NCBI GenBank assembly: GCA_036493595.1 | Contig: DASXPN010000024.1 | Span: forward strand, 1-50,706 | Direction of reading: 5' to 3' | Origin: DATAES01 sp036493595 | GTDB lineage: Bacteria; Actinomycetota; Acidimicrobiia; Acidimicrobiales; JACDCH01 | DNA length: 50,706 nt | In this document: piece after piece, positions 1 to 7,801 of the stretch | Numbering within the stretch: position 1 is the stretch's first letter | How the letters are laid out: each line of letters starts with the position of its first letter | Notes under the pieces: generated by a model | Databases searched by the model: none | What the model was told of the DNA's origin: nothing | What the model saw: the letters and a program-made list of their open reading frames with translations, nothing else | Made by a program: the position numbers and the translations under genes

Positions 1-332
1 AACCGGCCCAGCCAGTTGCCGCCGCCGTACACGTCGAGACCTCGCTCCTCGTCGTCGCGCGCATGCGGCACCCGCAGCACCGTGAACGCGTCGACCCGGC
101 TCAGGTCGATCGCCGGTGCGAACGCGGCGTCGTCGTCCGCCGCCGTGTCGTTCTCGGCTGGCGCGGTGTCGTCGACCGGTTTCGGTTCGATGCGCGGCAG
201 CGGGGACGTCGACTGCCGGCCTTCGGTAGCGACGTGTTCGGTCCATTGCCGGCCGTCCCAGTACCGCATCTCGGCCACGCCGGCGGGATCGGTGTACCAG
301 CCCGCTGCCGGGGCCGGATTGTCCACACTCAT
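1..332 (-). CDS. DUF2510-domain protein, truncated by window edge
   Basis: Reading leftward from ATG at 332 the frame stays open to base 1, giving about 110 residues of an incomplete protein. Residues 5-30 carry the DUF2510 signature: a PAPAAGWYTDP start, then RYWDG, QW and TEHV. This short Trp/Tyr-rich module is common at the N-terminus of actinobacterial membrane or secreted proteins of unknown role. An acidic, Ala/Asp-rich linker follows (residues about 50-75), then the start of another segment (VDAFTVLRVPHARDDEERG). The gene is divergent from the ligase at 370, with 37 bases between the two starts. GAGGGGAG lies just upstream of the ATG and could serve as its ribosome binding site. The function cannot be inferred; the C-terminal part is outside the window. 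Confidence 0.8.
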   Translation of the reverse strand, partial: MSVDNPAPAAGWYTDPAGVAEMRYWDGRQWTEHVATEGRQSTSPLPRIEPKPVDDTAPAENDTAADDDAAFAPAIDLSRVDAFTVLRVPHARDDEERGLDVYGGGNWLGR

Positions 333-356
333 CGATGCTCCCCTCGAACCACTTCG

Positions 357-362
357 TAATGT
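357..362 (+). promoter_or_regulatory. -10 box (TAATGT) for leaderless ligase transcript
   Basis: TAATGT fits TANNNT and ends 7 bases before the ATG at 370, the spacing that recurs at many genes here and places the transcript start at or next to the start codon. Confidence 0.55.
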
Positions 363-369
363 TGCCCCG

Positions 370-1461
370 ATGAAGCTGCCGCTCACCCCTCCGGTGAAGC
401 CGATGTTGTCGAAAGGGGTGGGCTCCTTCGAGGCCCTCCCTGCCGGCGCCGACCTGATCTTCGAACCGAAATGGGACGGATTCCGTTGCATCGTGTTCCG
501 TGACGGCGACGAAGTCGAACTCGGAAGCCGCAACGAGCGTCCGATGACGCGCTACTTCCCCGAGCTCGTCGACGCGCTGCGTCGTGAGCTCCCACTACGG
601 ATCGTGGTCGACGGTGAGATCGTCGTCCCCGGCGCGACGGGCCTCGACTTCGATGCGTTGCAGCAACGCATCCATCCTGCGGACTCACGGGTTCGAATGC
701 TGGCCGAGAAAACCCCGGCATCGTTCATCGCCTTCGATCTTCTCGCGATCGGCGATGACGACCTGACCGAGCATCCCTTCGACGAACGCCGGGCGCGGCT
801 GTGCGACGTGCTGGGGTCGGTGAACCCTCCGGTGCACTTGACGCCGGCGACGACATCGATGGACGAGGCCCGCGGTTGGTTCGAGCGGTTCGAGGGCGCC
901 GGACTCGACGGCGTCGTCGCCAAGCCCGTCGCGCAGCCCTACCAGCCGGACAAGCGCGTGATGTTCAAGGTGAAGCATCACCGCACGGCGGACTGTGTCG
1001 TCGCGGGTTTCCGCGTGCACAAGGACGGCAAGGGCGTCGGTTCCCTTCTGCTCGGCCTCTTCGACGACGAGGGCACGTTGCACCACGTCGGCGTGTGCGC
1101 GTCGTTCACGGCGGCGTTCCGCCAGGAGCTCGCGGAGATCCTCGAACCGTTGCGCAAGAAGGCGCTCGAGAATCATCCGTGGCGTGATTGGGCCGAGCTG
1201 CAGCAACAGCATCGCGGCGAAGGCGGCCGCATGCCCGGCGCGGTCAGCCGGTGGAACGCGCAGAAGGACCTGTCATGGGAGCCGGTGCGCGTCGAGCGGG
1301 TGATCGAAGTCGAGTTCGACCAGCTGCAGTCGGGGCGATTCCGTCGGGTGGCTCGCTTCATCCGCTGGCGCGCCGACCGCACGACCGACTCGTGCACGTA
1401 CTCACAACTCGACGTCGCCGTCCCCCGCGAGCTCGCCGAAGTCTTCGACGAGGGCCGCTGA
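370..1461 (+). CDS. ligC: ATP-dependent DNA ligase, LigC type
   Basis: This 363-residue protein seals DNA nicks using ATP. The nucleotidyltransferase motif I, EPKWDGFR, puts the AMP-accepting lysine at residue 34. Further ligase landmarks are SRNERP, the DGEIV motif, a GLDGVVAKP stretch (motif IV) and FKVKHHRTADCVV (motif V), followed by an OB-fold C-terminal part. The length matches stand-alone mycobacterial LigC and lacks the polymerase and nuclease domains of LigD. An open frame extends upstream to 16, but the ATG at 370 is preferred because homologous sequence begins there and a TAATGT -10 box lies 7 bases before it. It converges on a Prim-Pol gene, the partner of LigC in mycobacterial base excision repair. 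No Ku gene is visible in the window. Confidence 0.93.
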   Translation: MKLPLTPPVKPMLSKGVGSFEALPAGADLIFEPKWDGFRCIVFRDGDEVELGSRNERPMTRYFPELVDALRRELPLRIVVDGEIVVPGATGLDFDALQQRIHPADSRVRMLAEKTPASFIAFDLLAIGDDDLTEHPFDERRARLCDVLGSVNPPVHLTPATTSMDEARGWFERFEGAGLDGVVAKPVAQPYQPDKRVMFKVKHHRTADCVVAGFRVHKDGKGVGSLLLGLFDDEGTLHHVGVCASFTAAFRQELAEILEPLRKKALENHPWRDWAELQQQHRGEGGRMPGAVSRWNAQKDLSWEPVRVERVIEVEFDQLQSGRFRRVARFIRWRADRTTDSCTYSQLDVAVPRELAEVFDEGR

Positions 1462-1498
1462 CGACGACGACGAGCCCCTGCGACGAATGTTGGCGCTG

Positions 1499-1520
1499 TT
1501 CCGGGGCTATCGCCCCGGAA
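1499..1520. terminator. Bidirectional hairpin between convergent ligase and Prim-Pol genes
   Basis: TTCCGGGGC, a TATC loop and GCCCCGGAA form a perfect 9-bp stem in the space between two convergent stop codons. There is no long T tract, so it may only stall or protect 3' ends. Confidence 0.6.
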
Positions 1521-1555
1521 TAGACCCGGAGTTCACTCGGGATGGGCGTCGGAGG

Positions 1556-2584
1556 TCACTCGGGAGGGTCGGAGGGGTCGGCCTTCTTGCGGCTCGGGCT
1601 CACGCGGGGCGGCTCGCCGGGCATCTTGGGATACACGGGTGGCCACGGCGCGTCCGTGAGACCTGAGGACAGGTCGCGTTGCGATCGCTCGAGCAGGGGC
1701 TCGAGGGACTGGAGACGCGATCCGCTGTCCGCCCACGGATCGCCGTCGCGCTCGACGCGGGCCGGGACCGAGACGAGCGTGAGCTCGTCGGGATGGACGG
1801 ATGCCAGCTCGTCCCACGCGAACGGTGTCGAGACCTGACCGCCGGCGCGCGGCCGCACTGACCACGCGCCGAACACGGTCTTGTGCGGTGCGTTCTGGTT
1901 GAAGTCGACGAACACTCGCGAGCCACGCTCCTCCTTCCACCACTGCGCGGTGATGAGTTCAGGGCGGCGACGTTCGAGCTCGCGCCCGACGGCAACGGCA
2001 GCCGCCCGCACGTCGTACGACGTCCATCGCGGCTCGAGCCGCACGTACACGTGCAGACCGCGGTTGCCAGTCGTCTTCGGATACGACGCGATGCCGTCGT
2101 CGTCGAACAGCGTCTTGAGCTCGCCGGCTGCCTCGCGCACCTGTTCGAAGACCACACCCGGCGATGGATCGAGATCGATGCGCAACTCATCGGCATGCTC
2201 GGGATCATCGGCGTGGTACGGCCACACGTGGAAGCCGATACAACCGAGGTTCACGGCCCACAAGACGTGAGCGAGATCGTGCGCGACCAACGCATCGCTC
2301 GTGGTGCCGTTCGGTGTGCTCACCACCGTCGTCTGCAACCAGTCGGGATGCGACTCCGGCACCCGCTTCTGGAACCACGACTTGCCCGTCGCGCCCTCGG
2401 GAAAGCGCTGCAACAACAACGGCCGGCCGCCCATCGCGGCCATGAGCGGATCCTCGACGGCGAGGTAGTAGTTGACGAGGTCCATCTTCGACTCGCCGCG
2501 TGTCGGGAAGTACGTCTTGTCGGGGTTGGTGATCGGCAGGACGTGTCCGTCGACTTCCACTTCGGTGACCGACTTCGGCGCCAT
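1556..2584 (-). CDS. Prim-PolC / LigD-type polymerase domain protein
   Basis: This 342-residue protein is an archaeo-eukaryotic primase-fold polymerase of the LigD polymerase-domain family, able in its relatives to fill short gaps with a preference for ribonucleotides. Visible family features are ITNPDKTYFP near the N-terminus, the metal-binding pair D137/D139 in RIDLDP, H178 in GNRGLHVYVRL, and D227 in VFVDFNQNAPHKT. It is stand-alone, with no ligase or phosphoesterase domain attached, like mycobacterial Prim-PolC (PolD1/PolD2). Its ATG overlaps the stop of the upstream exonuclease (ATGA at 2582-2586), so the two are translationally coupled, and it converges on the LigC gene. The last 40 residues are Pro/Lys-rich and probably disordered. 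Together the three suggest excision repair or single-strand break repair rather than Ku-dependent end joining. Confidence 0.9.
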   Translation of the reverse strand: MAPKSVTEVEVDGHVLPITNPDKTYFPTRGESKMDLVNYYLAVEDPLMAAMGGRPLLLQRFPEGATGKSWFQKRVPESHPDWLQTTVVSTPNGTTSDALVAHDLAHVLWAVNLGCIGFHVWPYHADDPEHADELRIDLDPSPGVVFEQVREAAGELKTLFDDDGIASYPKTTGNRGLHVYVRLEPRWTSYDVRAAAVAVGRELERRRPELITAQWWKEERGSRVFVDFNQNAPHKTVFGAWSVRPRAGGQVSTPFAWDELASVHPDELTLVSVPARVERDGDPWADSGSRLQSLEPLLERSQRDLSSGLTDAPWPPVYPKMPGEPPRVSPSRKKADPSDPPE

Positions 2585-3453
2585 CAGCTCTCTCCCCGTC
2601 GCTCTGCCAGGCGGATCGCCCTTTCCGTGAGGCCGAGACCGCCGATCCGCTCGCTGAGCTCGACCAGCTCGCGTCGCGGTCCAGTCCAGCGCAGGTCGTC
2701 CACGTCAGCGAGCACGTCGGCACCCGACTCGACGGTGGCGATGCGGCGGAACAGCAGTGCCAGCTCGAAGTTGTCCCGCAACGTCGCGGCCAACCGCCCT
2801 GGGTTGCGCACGCCGACCCCCCACTCGTCGCCCTTGGCGGGAACGTGCTCGAGGTGCTCGTACTTTGCGAGCACGGCCGCGGCAGAGCGAGCCCCGAATC
2901 CTGCGAGACCGGGAAAGCCGTCGGCACTGTCACCGACGAGCGCGAGGTAATCGGGGATCGAACCCGGGTCGACGCCGAACTTCTCCCGCACGCCGGCCGC
3001 ATCGAAGACGACATCACGGCGCCGGTCCCATTGCACGACTTTGCCGCCGACGCACTGCCCAAGGTCCTTGTCGGGGGTGCAGATGATGACGCGGTCGACG
3101 CGATCGTCGTTGGCCGCGACTCGCGCCGCTGCGCCGAGCGCGTCGTCGGCCTCGAGCTCCACCATCGGCCACGTCGTGATGCCGGCGGCGACGAGTACGT
3201 CCTCGAGCAATCCGAACTGGGCGAGCAGCTCGGGTGGCATCCCCGCACTCGTCTTGTAGCCGGGCCACAAGTCGTTGCGGAACGACTCGATCACGTGATC
3301 CGTCGCGACACCGACGTGGGTGGCTCCCGACTCGAGCAGCATCAGCAGCGAACCGAGCACACCGCGGGTCGCACCCGTGTGCGGATCCTTGTTGTTGGGC
3401 GCGAAGTGATAGCGGAAGAGCTCGTACGTCCCGTCCACGAGATGGACGTCCAC
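2584..3453 (-). CDS. 5'-3' exonuclease / flap endonuclease
   Basis: A 289-residue PIN-like 5' nuclease corresponding to the exonuclease domain of DNA polymerase I. Metal-ligand segments are visible: D7 in HLVDGTYELFR, ELEADDALGAA (about 105-115) and TPDKDLGQ. The helix-3-turn-helix DNA-binding motif follows as LVGDSADGFPGLAGFGARSA. It is a free-standing FEN, as in mycobacteria and streptomycetes, rather than part of PolA. It probably removes 5' flaps or RNA ahead of the gap-filling enzyme encoded next, whose start codon overlaps its stop. The start used is GTG at 3453 (GTG GAC GTC CAT); no ATG fits better. The cluster with Prim-Pol and LigC would supply trimming, filling and sealing. Confidence 0.9.
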   Translation of the reverse strand: MDVHLVDGTYELFRYHFAPNNKDPHTGATRGVLGSLLMLLESGATHVGVATDHVIESFRNDLWPGYKTSAGMPPELLAQFGLLEDVLVAAGITTWPMVELEADDALGAAARVAANDDRVDRVIICTPDKDLGQCVGGKVVQWDRRRDVVFDAAGVREKFGVDPGSIPDYLALVGDSADGFPGLAGFGARSAAAVLAKYEHLEHVPAKGDEWGVGVRNPGRLAATLRDNFELALLFRRIATVESGADVLADVDDLRWTGPRRELVELSERIGGLGLTERAIRLAERRGES

Positions 3454-3526
3454 GCCGGAGTTCTAGTTCCGCTGGGCAACTCCTGTCGGCGTCGGATCCC
3501 GTCGGCGCAGGATCAGGCTCGAGGAA

Positions 3527-4207
3527 TCAGGCGCCGACCAGCCGCAGTACGTCTTCAGGCGTCGCGGTGCCGTCGTGCACGAGCTCGCCGTCGCGGAGCG
3601 CGATGCAGCGCGACACGCGCTCGACGTACAGCGGGTCGTGGGTGGCAACGACGGTCGTGACGCCGAGCCCCTGCAACTCCTCGAGCAGGTCGAGCAACGC
3701 CTGCTTGCCCGACGCGTCGAGACCGACGAAGGGCTCGTCGACGAGTAACAACCGGCACGGGCGCACGACGCCCAATGCGATTGATGTCTTCTGTCGCAGG
3801 CCGCGACTGAAGCGAGCGGGAAGATCGTCGGCTCGGTGCAGCAAGCCGAGACGGTCGAGCAACCCGTCGAAGTCCTCGGCCGACGCGTCGACGCCGTGGA
3901 GGCTGGCGACGTAGGCGAGGTGCTCGCGCACGCTCAGGTCGTCGTAGAGCACGGGGTCGTCGGGGACGTAGCTCGTCGCTGCCCGCGCGTCAGCGGATCC
4001 CGCGGACGCACCTTCGATTTCGATGGTGCCGTCCGAGAGCTCGAGCATCCCAGCGGTCAGTTTCAACAACGTCGACTTGCCCGACCCGTTGTGCCCGACG
4101 AGCGCGACGCGCTCGCGAGCTTTGATGGTGAGGTTGAGTGGTTCGAGCGCGACGAGATCGCCATACGTCTTGGCCGCTTCTTTCACGACGAGCAACGGTT
4201 CAGCCAC
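3527..4207 (-). CDS. ABC transporter ATP-binding protein
   Basis: This 226-residue single nucleotide-binding domain powers the adjacent permease. It has a Walker A motif (GHNGSGKST, about residue 36), a signature region in an exporter-like variant (FSRGLRQKTSIALG in place of LSGGQ), Walker B with catalytic Glu (RLLLVDEPFVGLD) and the H-loop (VVATHD). The signature variant is typical of ABC-2 or DUF6297-type systems. The open frame reaches 4300, but the GTG at 4207 is chosen because the conserved domain starts there and it overlaps the permease stop by 8 bases, implying coupled translation. The substrate is unknown. It is the last gene of a leftward run that starts at crotonyl-CoA carboxylase/reductase. 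Confidence 0.88.
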   Translation of the reverse strand: MAEPLLVVKEAAKTYGDLVALEPLNLTIKARERVALVGHNGSGKSTLLKLTAGMLELSDGTIEIEGASAGSADARAATSYVPDDPVLYDDLSVREHLAYVASLHGVDASAEDFDGLLDRLGLLHRADDLPARFSRGLRQKTSIALGVVRPCRLLLVDEPFVGLDASGKQALLDLLEELQGLGVTTVVATHDPLYVERVSRCIALRDGELVHDGTATPEDVLRLVGA

Positions 4208-5828
4208 GACCAGCGATCTCCATCTGTGCCTTCCACCAAGCGTGGATCCGGTCGCGCACGCGCACCCAACCACACACGAGCACGAAGACGACGAGAACAC
4301 CGAGACCGACCGACGCAGCGCCGGCGACTGCGGGCGTGCCGTTGCGGGCCGCGGCGCGCGCCGCCAACACCGTTAGCGTCCCGAGGATCGCCAGCGCGGG
4401 CGGCCATCCCGTGCGGAACGCCAGCCGCATACCCGAGATTTCAGGCGGCAACAGACTCCACGAGTCGCCCCCGCCGGTCTGGCTCGGCGCACCACCGACG
4501 ACGCTCACGAGCGCGCCCGCGACACCGCCGAGCGCAGCCGGGAGCACGCACGCGCCCGCGATCTCCAGCGCCTGCTTGGACGGATCCACGAGGACGGCGG
4601 CCGCCGCTCCCACGATGGCGACCAACACCATCACGACGATCGCCACGGGGACGTGGCGGATCTCGACGTCTCCATTGTCCAGCGGCACGCTCTCGCGCCG
4701 ACTCGGATGGTCGACCTCCTGCGCGAGCGGCTCGACGGAGTCGAGCCCCGCGACGAAGAGCGCGAGTCCGGCGACGATGACGAGTGGAGTGGAGCCGACC
4801 CACGCGGCCCGCATGGCCAACCCCGCGATCACGCCGAGCAGCACGAGCCGCGCCGCCCGCGCTGCGGGCCACCGCAAGATGCCGCGCACACCACGCGTCC
4901 ACACCGGCAATCGGTCCGTGCCGCGCACGCGCACTCGCACCCAGGGGCGCACGCGGGGCAGCTCCATCGCCAGTTGTCGGCGGAGCACGAGCACCGTGCG
5001 GATGTCCTGCAGCGTGGCCGCGAACCGCAACTGGCCGACAAGCGTCGAACGCCGTTCTGCGGCCTCGACCGACACGTTGCCGACGAGATAGAAGCCGAGA
5101 CCGACCAAGCCGCCCGCGAGCACGATGTCGAGCAAGCCGAGCGGCACGAACTCGAGCGGCCACAGCGCGATGCTGCCGAAGACGGCGCCGGCTCCGCGTC
5201 CCGGTTGCAGCGCCTCCGCGAACGCGCCGACCACGATCACCAGCGCCAGCGTGGAGCCCACCCACGAACGCAGCTTCAGGCCCGATGCGACGAGCGCGGT
5301 GCCGTAGCCGAGCGCGACCGTGGTGAGCCCGAACAATGCACCGCACGCGGCCCACCCCGCGCCGGCGCCCGGTAGCCGATGCGCGGCCAGCACGCCGCCG
5401 ATGGCTCCCACGACCGTGCCGACGAACAGCAAGAAGCGGACTTGGCGGATCGCGGGGGCTCGCATCGCGGTCGTCCGGTCCACCGGAGCCATCAAGACGT
5501 GACGCACGTCCGCCCGCTCGAGCGCCAGTGGTCCACCCCGGCTCCCGGATCGCAGCCCGAGGGCAACGACCGCGGCGACGAACAATGTCAGCCAGTCGGC
5601 TCCGTCAGCACGAATGTGGGCGACCTGCGCGTTGCTCAACTCCCCGTCGCCGATGAGGCCCGCGCCGACGAGGATGGCGATACCGCCGAGCAGTGCAGTC
5701 AGGTACGCCTGGTAGAGCGCGTCGATCCAATGGATGTCGGCCAGCCGCTTACGACGGCGGATGCGCCGCCACTCGAGCAGCGCACCCTCGAGATCAGCGT
5801 CGGGGTCGGCCGTGGGAACGGCGTACAG
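4200..5828 (-). CDS. ABC transporter permease, DUF6297-like
   Basis: A polytopic membrane protein of about 540 residues with roughly ten hydrophobic segments. The arrangement, a basic amphipathic N-terminus, a GPLALERADVRHVLMAPVDR segment and a partner ATPase downstream, resembles the DUF6297 family of actinobacterial ABC-2-like exporters. The first conventional start codon in frame is TTG at 5639, but coding-quality sequence continues about 63 codons further upstream (including EWRRIRRRKRLADIHWIDAL and a transmembrane helix). No ATG, GTG or TTG occurs there in frame. I place the start provisionally at CTG 5828, preceded by CAGGAG at 5-base spacing and directly after the epimerase stop. An annotation beginning at 5639 would lose the first helix. 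The substrate is unknown. Confidence 0.75.
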   Translation of the reverse strand: MYAVPTADPDADLEGALLEWRRIRRRKRLADIHWIDALYQAYLTALLGGIAILVGAGLIGDGELSNAQVAHIRADGADWLTLFVAAVVALGLRSGSRGGPLALERADVRHVLMAPVDRTTAMRAPAIRQVRFLLFVGTVVGAIGGVLAAHRLPGAGAGWAACGALFGLTTVALGYGTALVASGLKLRSWVGSTLALVIVVGAFAEALQPGRGAGAVFGSIALWPLEFVPLGLLDIVLAGGLVGLGFYLVGNVSVEAAERRSTLVGQLRFAATLQDIRTVLVLRRQLAMELPRVRPWVRVRVRGTDRLPVWTRGVRGILRWPAARAARLVLLGVIAGLAMRAAWVGSTPLVIVAGLALFVAGLDSVEPLAQEVDHPSRRESVPLDNGDVEIRHVPVAIVVMVLVAIVGAAAAVLVDPSKQALEIAGACVLPAALGGVAGALVSVVGGAPSQTGGGDSWSLLPPEISGMRLAFRTGWPPALAILGTLTVLAARAAARNGTPAVAGAASVGLGVLVVFVLVCGWVRVRDRIHAWWKAQMEIAGRG

Positions 5829-5830
5829 CG

Positions 5831-6304
5831 CTACTCCTGTACCAGTTCGATCAGGGTGCCGAAGGCCGCCTTCGGATGCACGAACGCGACCGTCGTGCCA
5901 CGCGAACCCGGCCGTGGCTGCTGGTCGATCACCTGGCCGCCTTGGTCCTTCACCGCTTGCAGCGCCTCGCCGCAGTCGCGCACGCGGTAACCCACGTGAT
6001 GAAGGCCCTCGCCCTTCTTCTCGAGGTACTTCGCCACCGGCGAATCGTCGCGGATCGGCGTCAGCAGTTGAATGTACGAGTCCGCGACCCGTAGCAATGC
6101 TTCTTCGACACCATCGGACTCGACGACCTCGCGATGTTCGACGAGTGCGCCGAAGGTCTCGCGGTAGTAGTCGACGGCCGCGCCGAGGTCACGTACCGCG
6201 ATGGCAACGTGATCAATCTCCGTGAGCAGCGAGACGGTCTGGCCCGACTCCGACACCTCGTCGGCCTTGTCCTCATGCGGGTTGCGAGCGGTGAGCGGAC
6301 TCAT
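5831..6304 (-). CDS. mce: Methylmalonyl-CoA / ethylmalonyl-CoA epimerase
   Basis: A 157-residue vicinal-oxygen-chelate protein that interconverts the (2R) and (2S) forms of methylmalonyl-CoA, and of ethylmalonyl-CoA in the ethylmalonyl-CoA pathway. Metal ligands appear in two repeated modules: TEIDHVAIAV, the IQLLTP segment, GLHHVGYRV and the terminal LIELVQE. The N-terminus is about 25 residues longer than usual; an internal GTG is a possible alternative, but GGAAGGAAG just upstream of ATG 6304 supports the longer form. It sits 28 bases downstream of the carboxylase/reductase gene on the same strand, which indicates co-transcription and a role in processing the carboxylated product. The permease coding sequence begins 2 bases after its stop. 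Confidence 0.92.
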   Translation of the reverse strand: MSPLTARNPHEDKADEVSESGQTVSLLTEIDHVAIAVRDLGAAVDYYRETFGALVEHREVVESDGVEEALLRVADSYIQLLTPIRDDSPVAKYLEKKGEGLHHVGYRVRDCGEALQAVKDQGGQVIDQQPRPGSRGTTVAFVHPKAAFGTLIELVQE

Positions 6305-6332
6305 ACAGCTTCCTTCCTACGGGCCGTGGCCC

Positions 6333-7673
6333 TCATGCCCCGTGCCTGCGGAACAAGGTGATCTTGTCCTCTCCGACCTTCTCGCGGAACGCGGGATCGT
6401 CGATGCCCATGCCCTCTTCGGGAGCGAGGCACAGCACACCGATCTTGCCCTCGTGCAGGTTCTTGTGAACCGAGTACGCCGCCTCGCCCACATCGGTGAG
6501 CGGGTGCACGGCGGACAGGATCGGCTGGATCATGCCCTTGGCCACGAGCCGGTTGGCGTCCCACGCTTCCTTGTAGTTGGCGAAGTGCGACGACTTGATG
6601 GACTTCAACTTCATCCACAGATGACGGTTGTCGTACTCGATCATGTAGCCCGAGGTCGCGGCACACGTCACGACGATGCCGCCGCGCGCGCACACGAACA
6701 CCGACGCACCCATGGTCTGGCGACCGGGATGCTCGAACACGATGTTCGGGTCCTCGCCGACGAGTGCACGGATGTCTTTGCCGAGCCGGCGCCACTCGCC
6801 TTCGTCCTGCGTGTTGTCGTCGATCCAGAACTTGTAGTTGGCGGCCTTGCGATCGATGACCGCGTCGCAGCCGAGATCGTGCAGGAGCTCGACCTTCTCC
6901 GGCGACGACACGACGCCGACAGGGATGCCGCCGCCGTTGAGCACGTACTGCACCGCGTACCCCCCGAGACCACCCGTCGCGCCCCAGATGAACACCGTGT
7001 CGCCCTGCTTCATCTGCGCGCCGTTGTGCGAGACGAGCATGCGGTACGACGTCGAGTTGCACAGCGCGTTGCAGGCCGCCTCCTCCCAGGAGAGGTGGGC
7101 GGGCTTGGGCATCAGCTGGTTGGCTTTCACAACGGCGAGATCGGCGAGACCTCCGAAGTTCGTCTCGAATCCCCAGATGCGTTGGTTGGACGCGAGCATC
7201 GAGTCGTCGTGGGCGGACGGATCCTGATCGTCGACGTAGTTGCAATGGACCGTGACGCGATCACCGGGCTTCCAGTTGCGCACCGCGTCGCCGACCCGCA
7301 CGACGACGCCCGACGCGTCCGAACCGACCACGTGATACGGCAGCGCGTGGCGCGCACCCCAGCGCGATTCCTTACCGAGCCGATCGAGGAACAGGAACGT
7401 CGGCAACGGCTCGAAGATCGACGTCCACACCGTGTTGAAGTTGATGGCGCTGGCCATCACCGCGATGTACGCCTCGTCCGGCGCGAGGTCGGGAGTGGCG
7501 ACGTCGTCGACGTGAAGCGACTTGCGCGGATCCTTCTCCGAGGACTCCAGCCCTTCGAACATGGCCTGCTCGTCACGAGTGACGAAGGCGGCGCGGTACG
7601 ACTCGGGGACGGCGAGGGCTGCGATGTCGTCGCCGGACGCGCCCGACACGATGGCGTCGAGGATCTCCTGCAT
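6333..7673 (-). CDS. ccrA: Crotonyl-CoA carboxylase/reductase
   Basis: A 446-residue medium-chain dehydrogenase-fold enzyme that reductively carboxylates crotonyl-CoA to (2S)-ethylmalonyl-CoA with NADPH and CO2. The full length matches the family. The four residues known to hold CO2 in characterised enzymes are all present at expected positions: N80 (INFN), F169 and E170 (WGFE) and H363 (SSHFANYKEA). This argues for true carboxylation rather than plain enoyl reduction. The NADPH-binding loop is WGATGGLGGYA (about 230-240). ATG 7673 is preceded by TAGGTT ending 7 bases upstream, indicating a leaderless transcript. It heads a leftward run with the epimerase and an ABC exporter, and a thiolase is encoded 0.9 kb away on the other strand. 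Confidence 0.95.
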   Translation of the reverse strand: MQEILDAIVSGASGDDIAALAVPESYRAAFVTRDEQAMFEGLESSEKDPRKSLHVDDVATPDLAPDEAYIAVMASAINFNTVWTSIFEPLPTFLFLDRLGKESRWGARHALPYHVVGSDASGVVVRVGDAVRNWKPGDRVTVHCNYVDDQDPSAHDDSMLASNQRIWGFETNFGGLADLAVVKANQLMPKPAHLSWEEAACNALCNSTSYRMLVSHNGAQMKQGDTVFIWGATGGLGGYAVQYVLNGGGIPVGVVSSPEKVELLHDLGCDAVIDRKAANYKFWIDDNTQDEGEWRRLGKDIRALVGEDPNIVFEHPGRQTMGASVFVCARGGIVVTCAATSGYMIEYDNRHLWMKLKSIKSSHFANYKEAWDANRLVAKGMIQPILSAVHPLTDVGEAAYSVHKNLHEGKIGVLCLAPEEGMGIDDPAFREKVGEDKITLFRRHGA

Positions 7674-7680
7674 CCGGCGG

Positions 7681-7686
7681 AACCTA
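7681..7686 (-). promoter_or_regulatory. -10 box (TAGGTT) for ccrA
   Basis: On the minus strand TAGGTT ends 7 bases before the ATG at 7673, consistent with leaderless transcription of the ccrA operon. Confidence 0.55.
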
Positions 7687-7789
7687 CTGCCGCGCCGCGT
7701 GACGGAACCACCCGGCGGCAGTGCTTTCGCAAAGGCTTCGCCGCTCGGCTCGTCCTAGCGGGGTCGGCTTGAGATCTGGACGGGTTGGG

Positions 7790-7795
7790 TACGCT
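7790..7795 (+). promoter_or_regulatory. -10 box (TACGCT) for the coiled-coil gene
   Basis: TACGCT ends 6 bases before GTG 7802. A possible -35, TTGAGA, lies at 7769-7774 with a short 15-base spacer. Confidence 0.5.
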
Positions 7796-7801
7796 CACCC
7801 C

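Noticed and set aside
370..3453. Ku-dependent end-joining operon
   Set aside because: No Ku gene is visible and the ligase and polymerase are separate stand-alone LigC/Prim-PolC types.
6222..7772. 516-codon plus-strand open frame
   Set aside because: It is a shadow of crotonyl-CoA carboxylase/reductase on the other strand; the latter has all family motifs.
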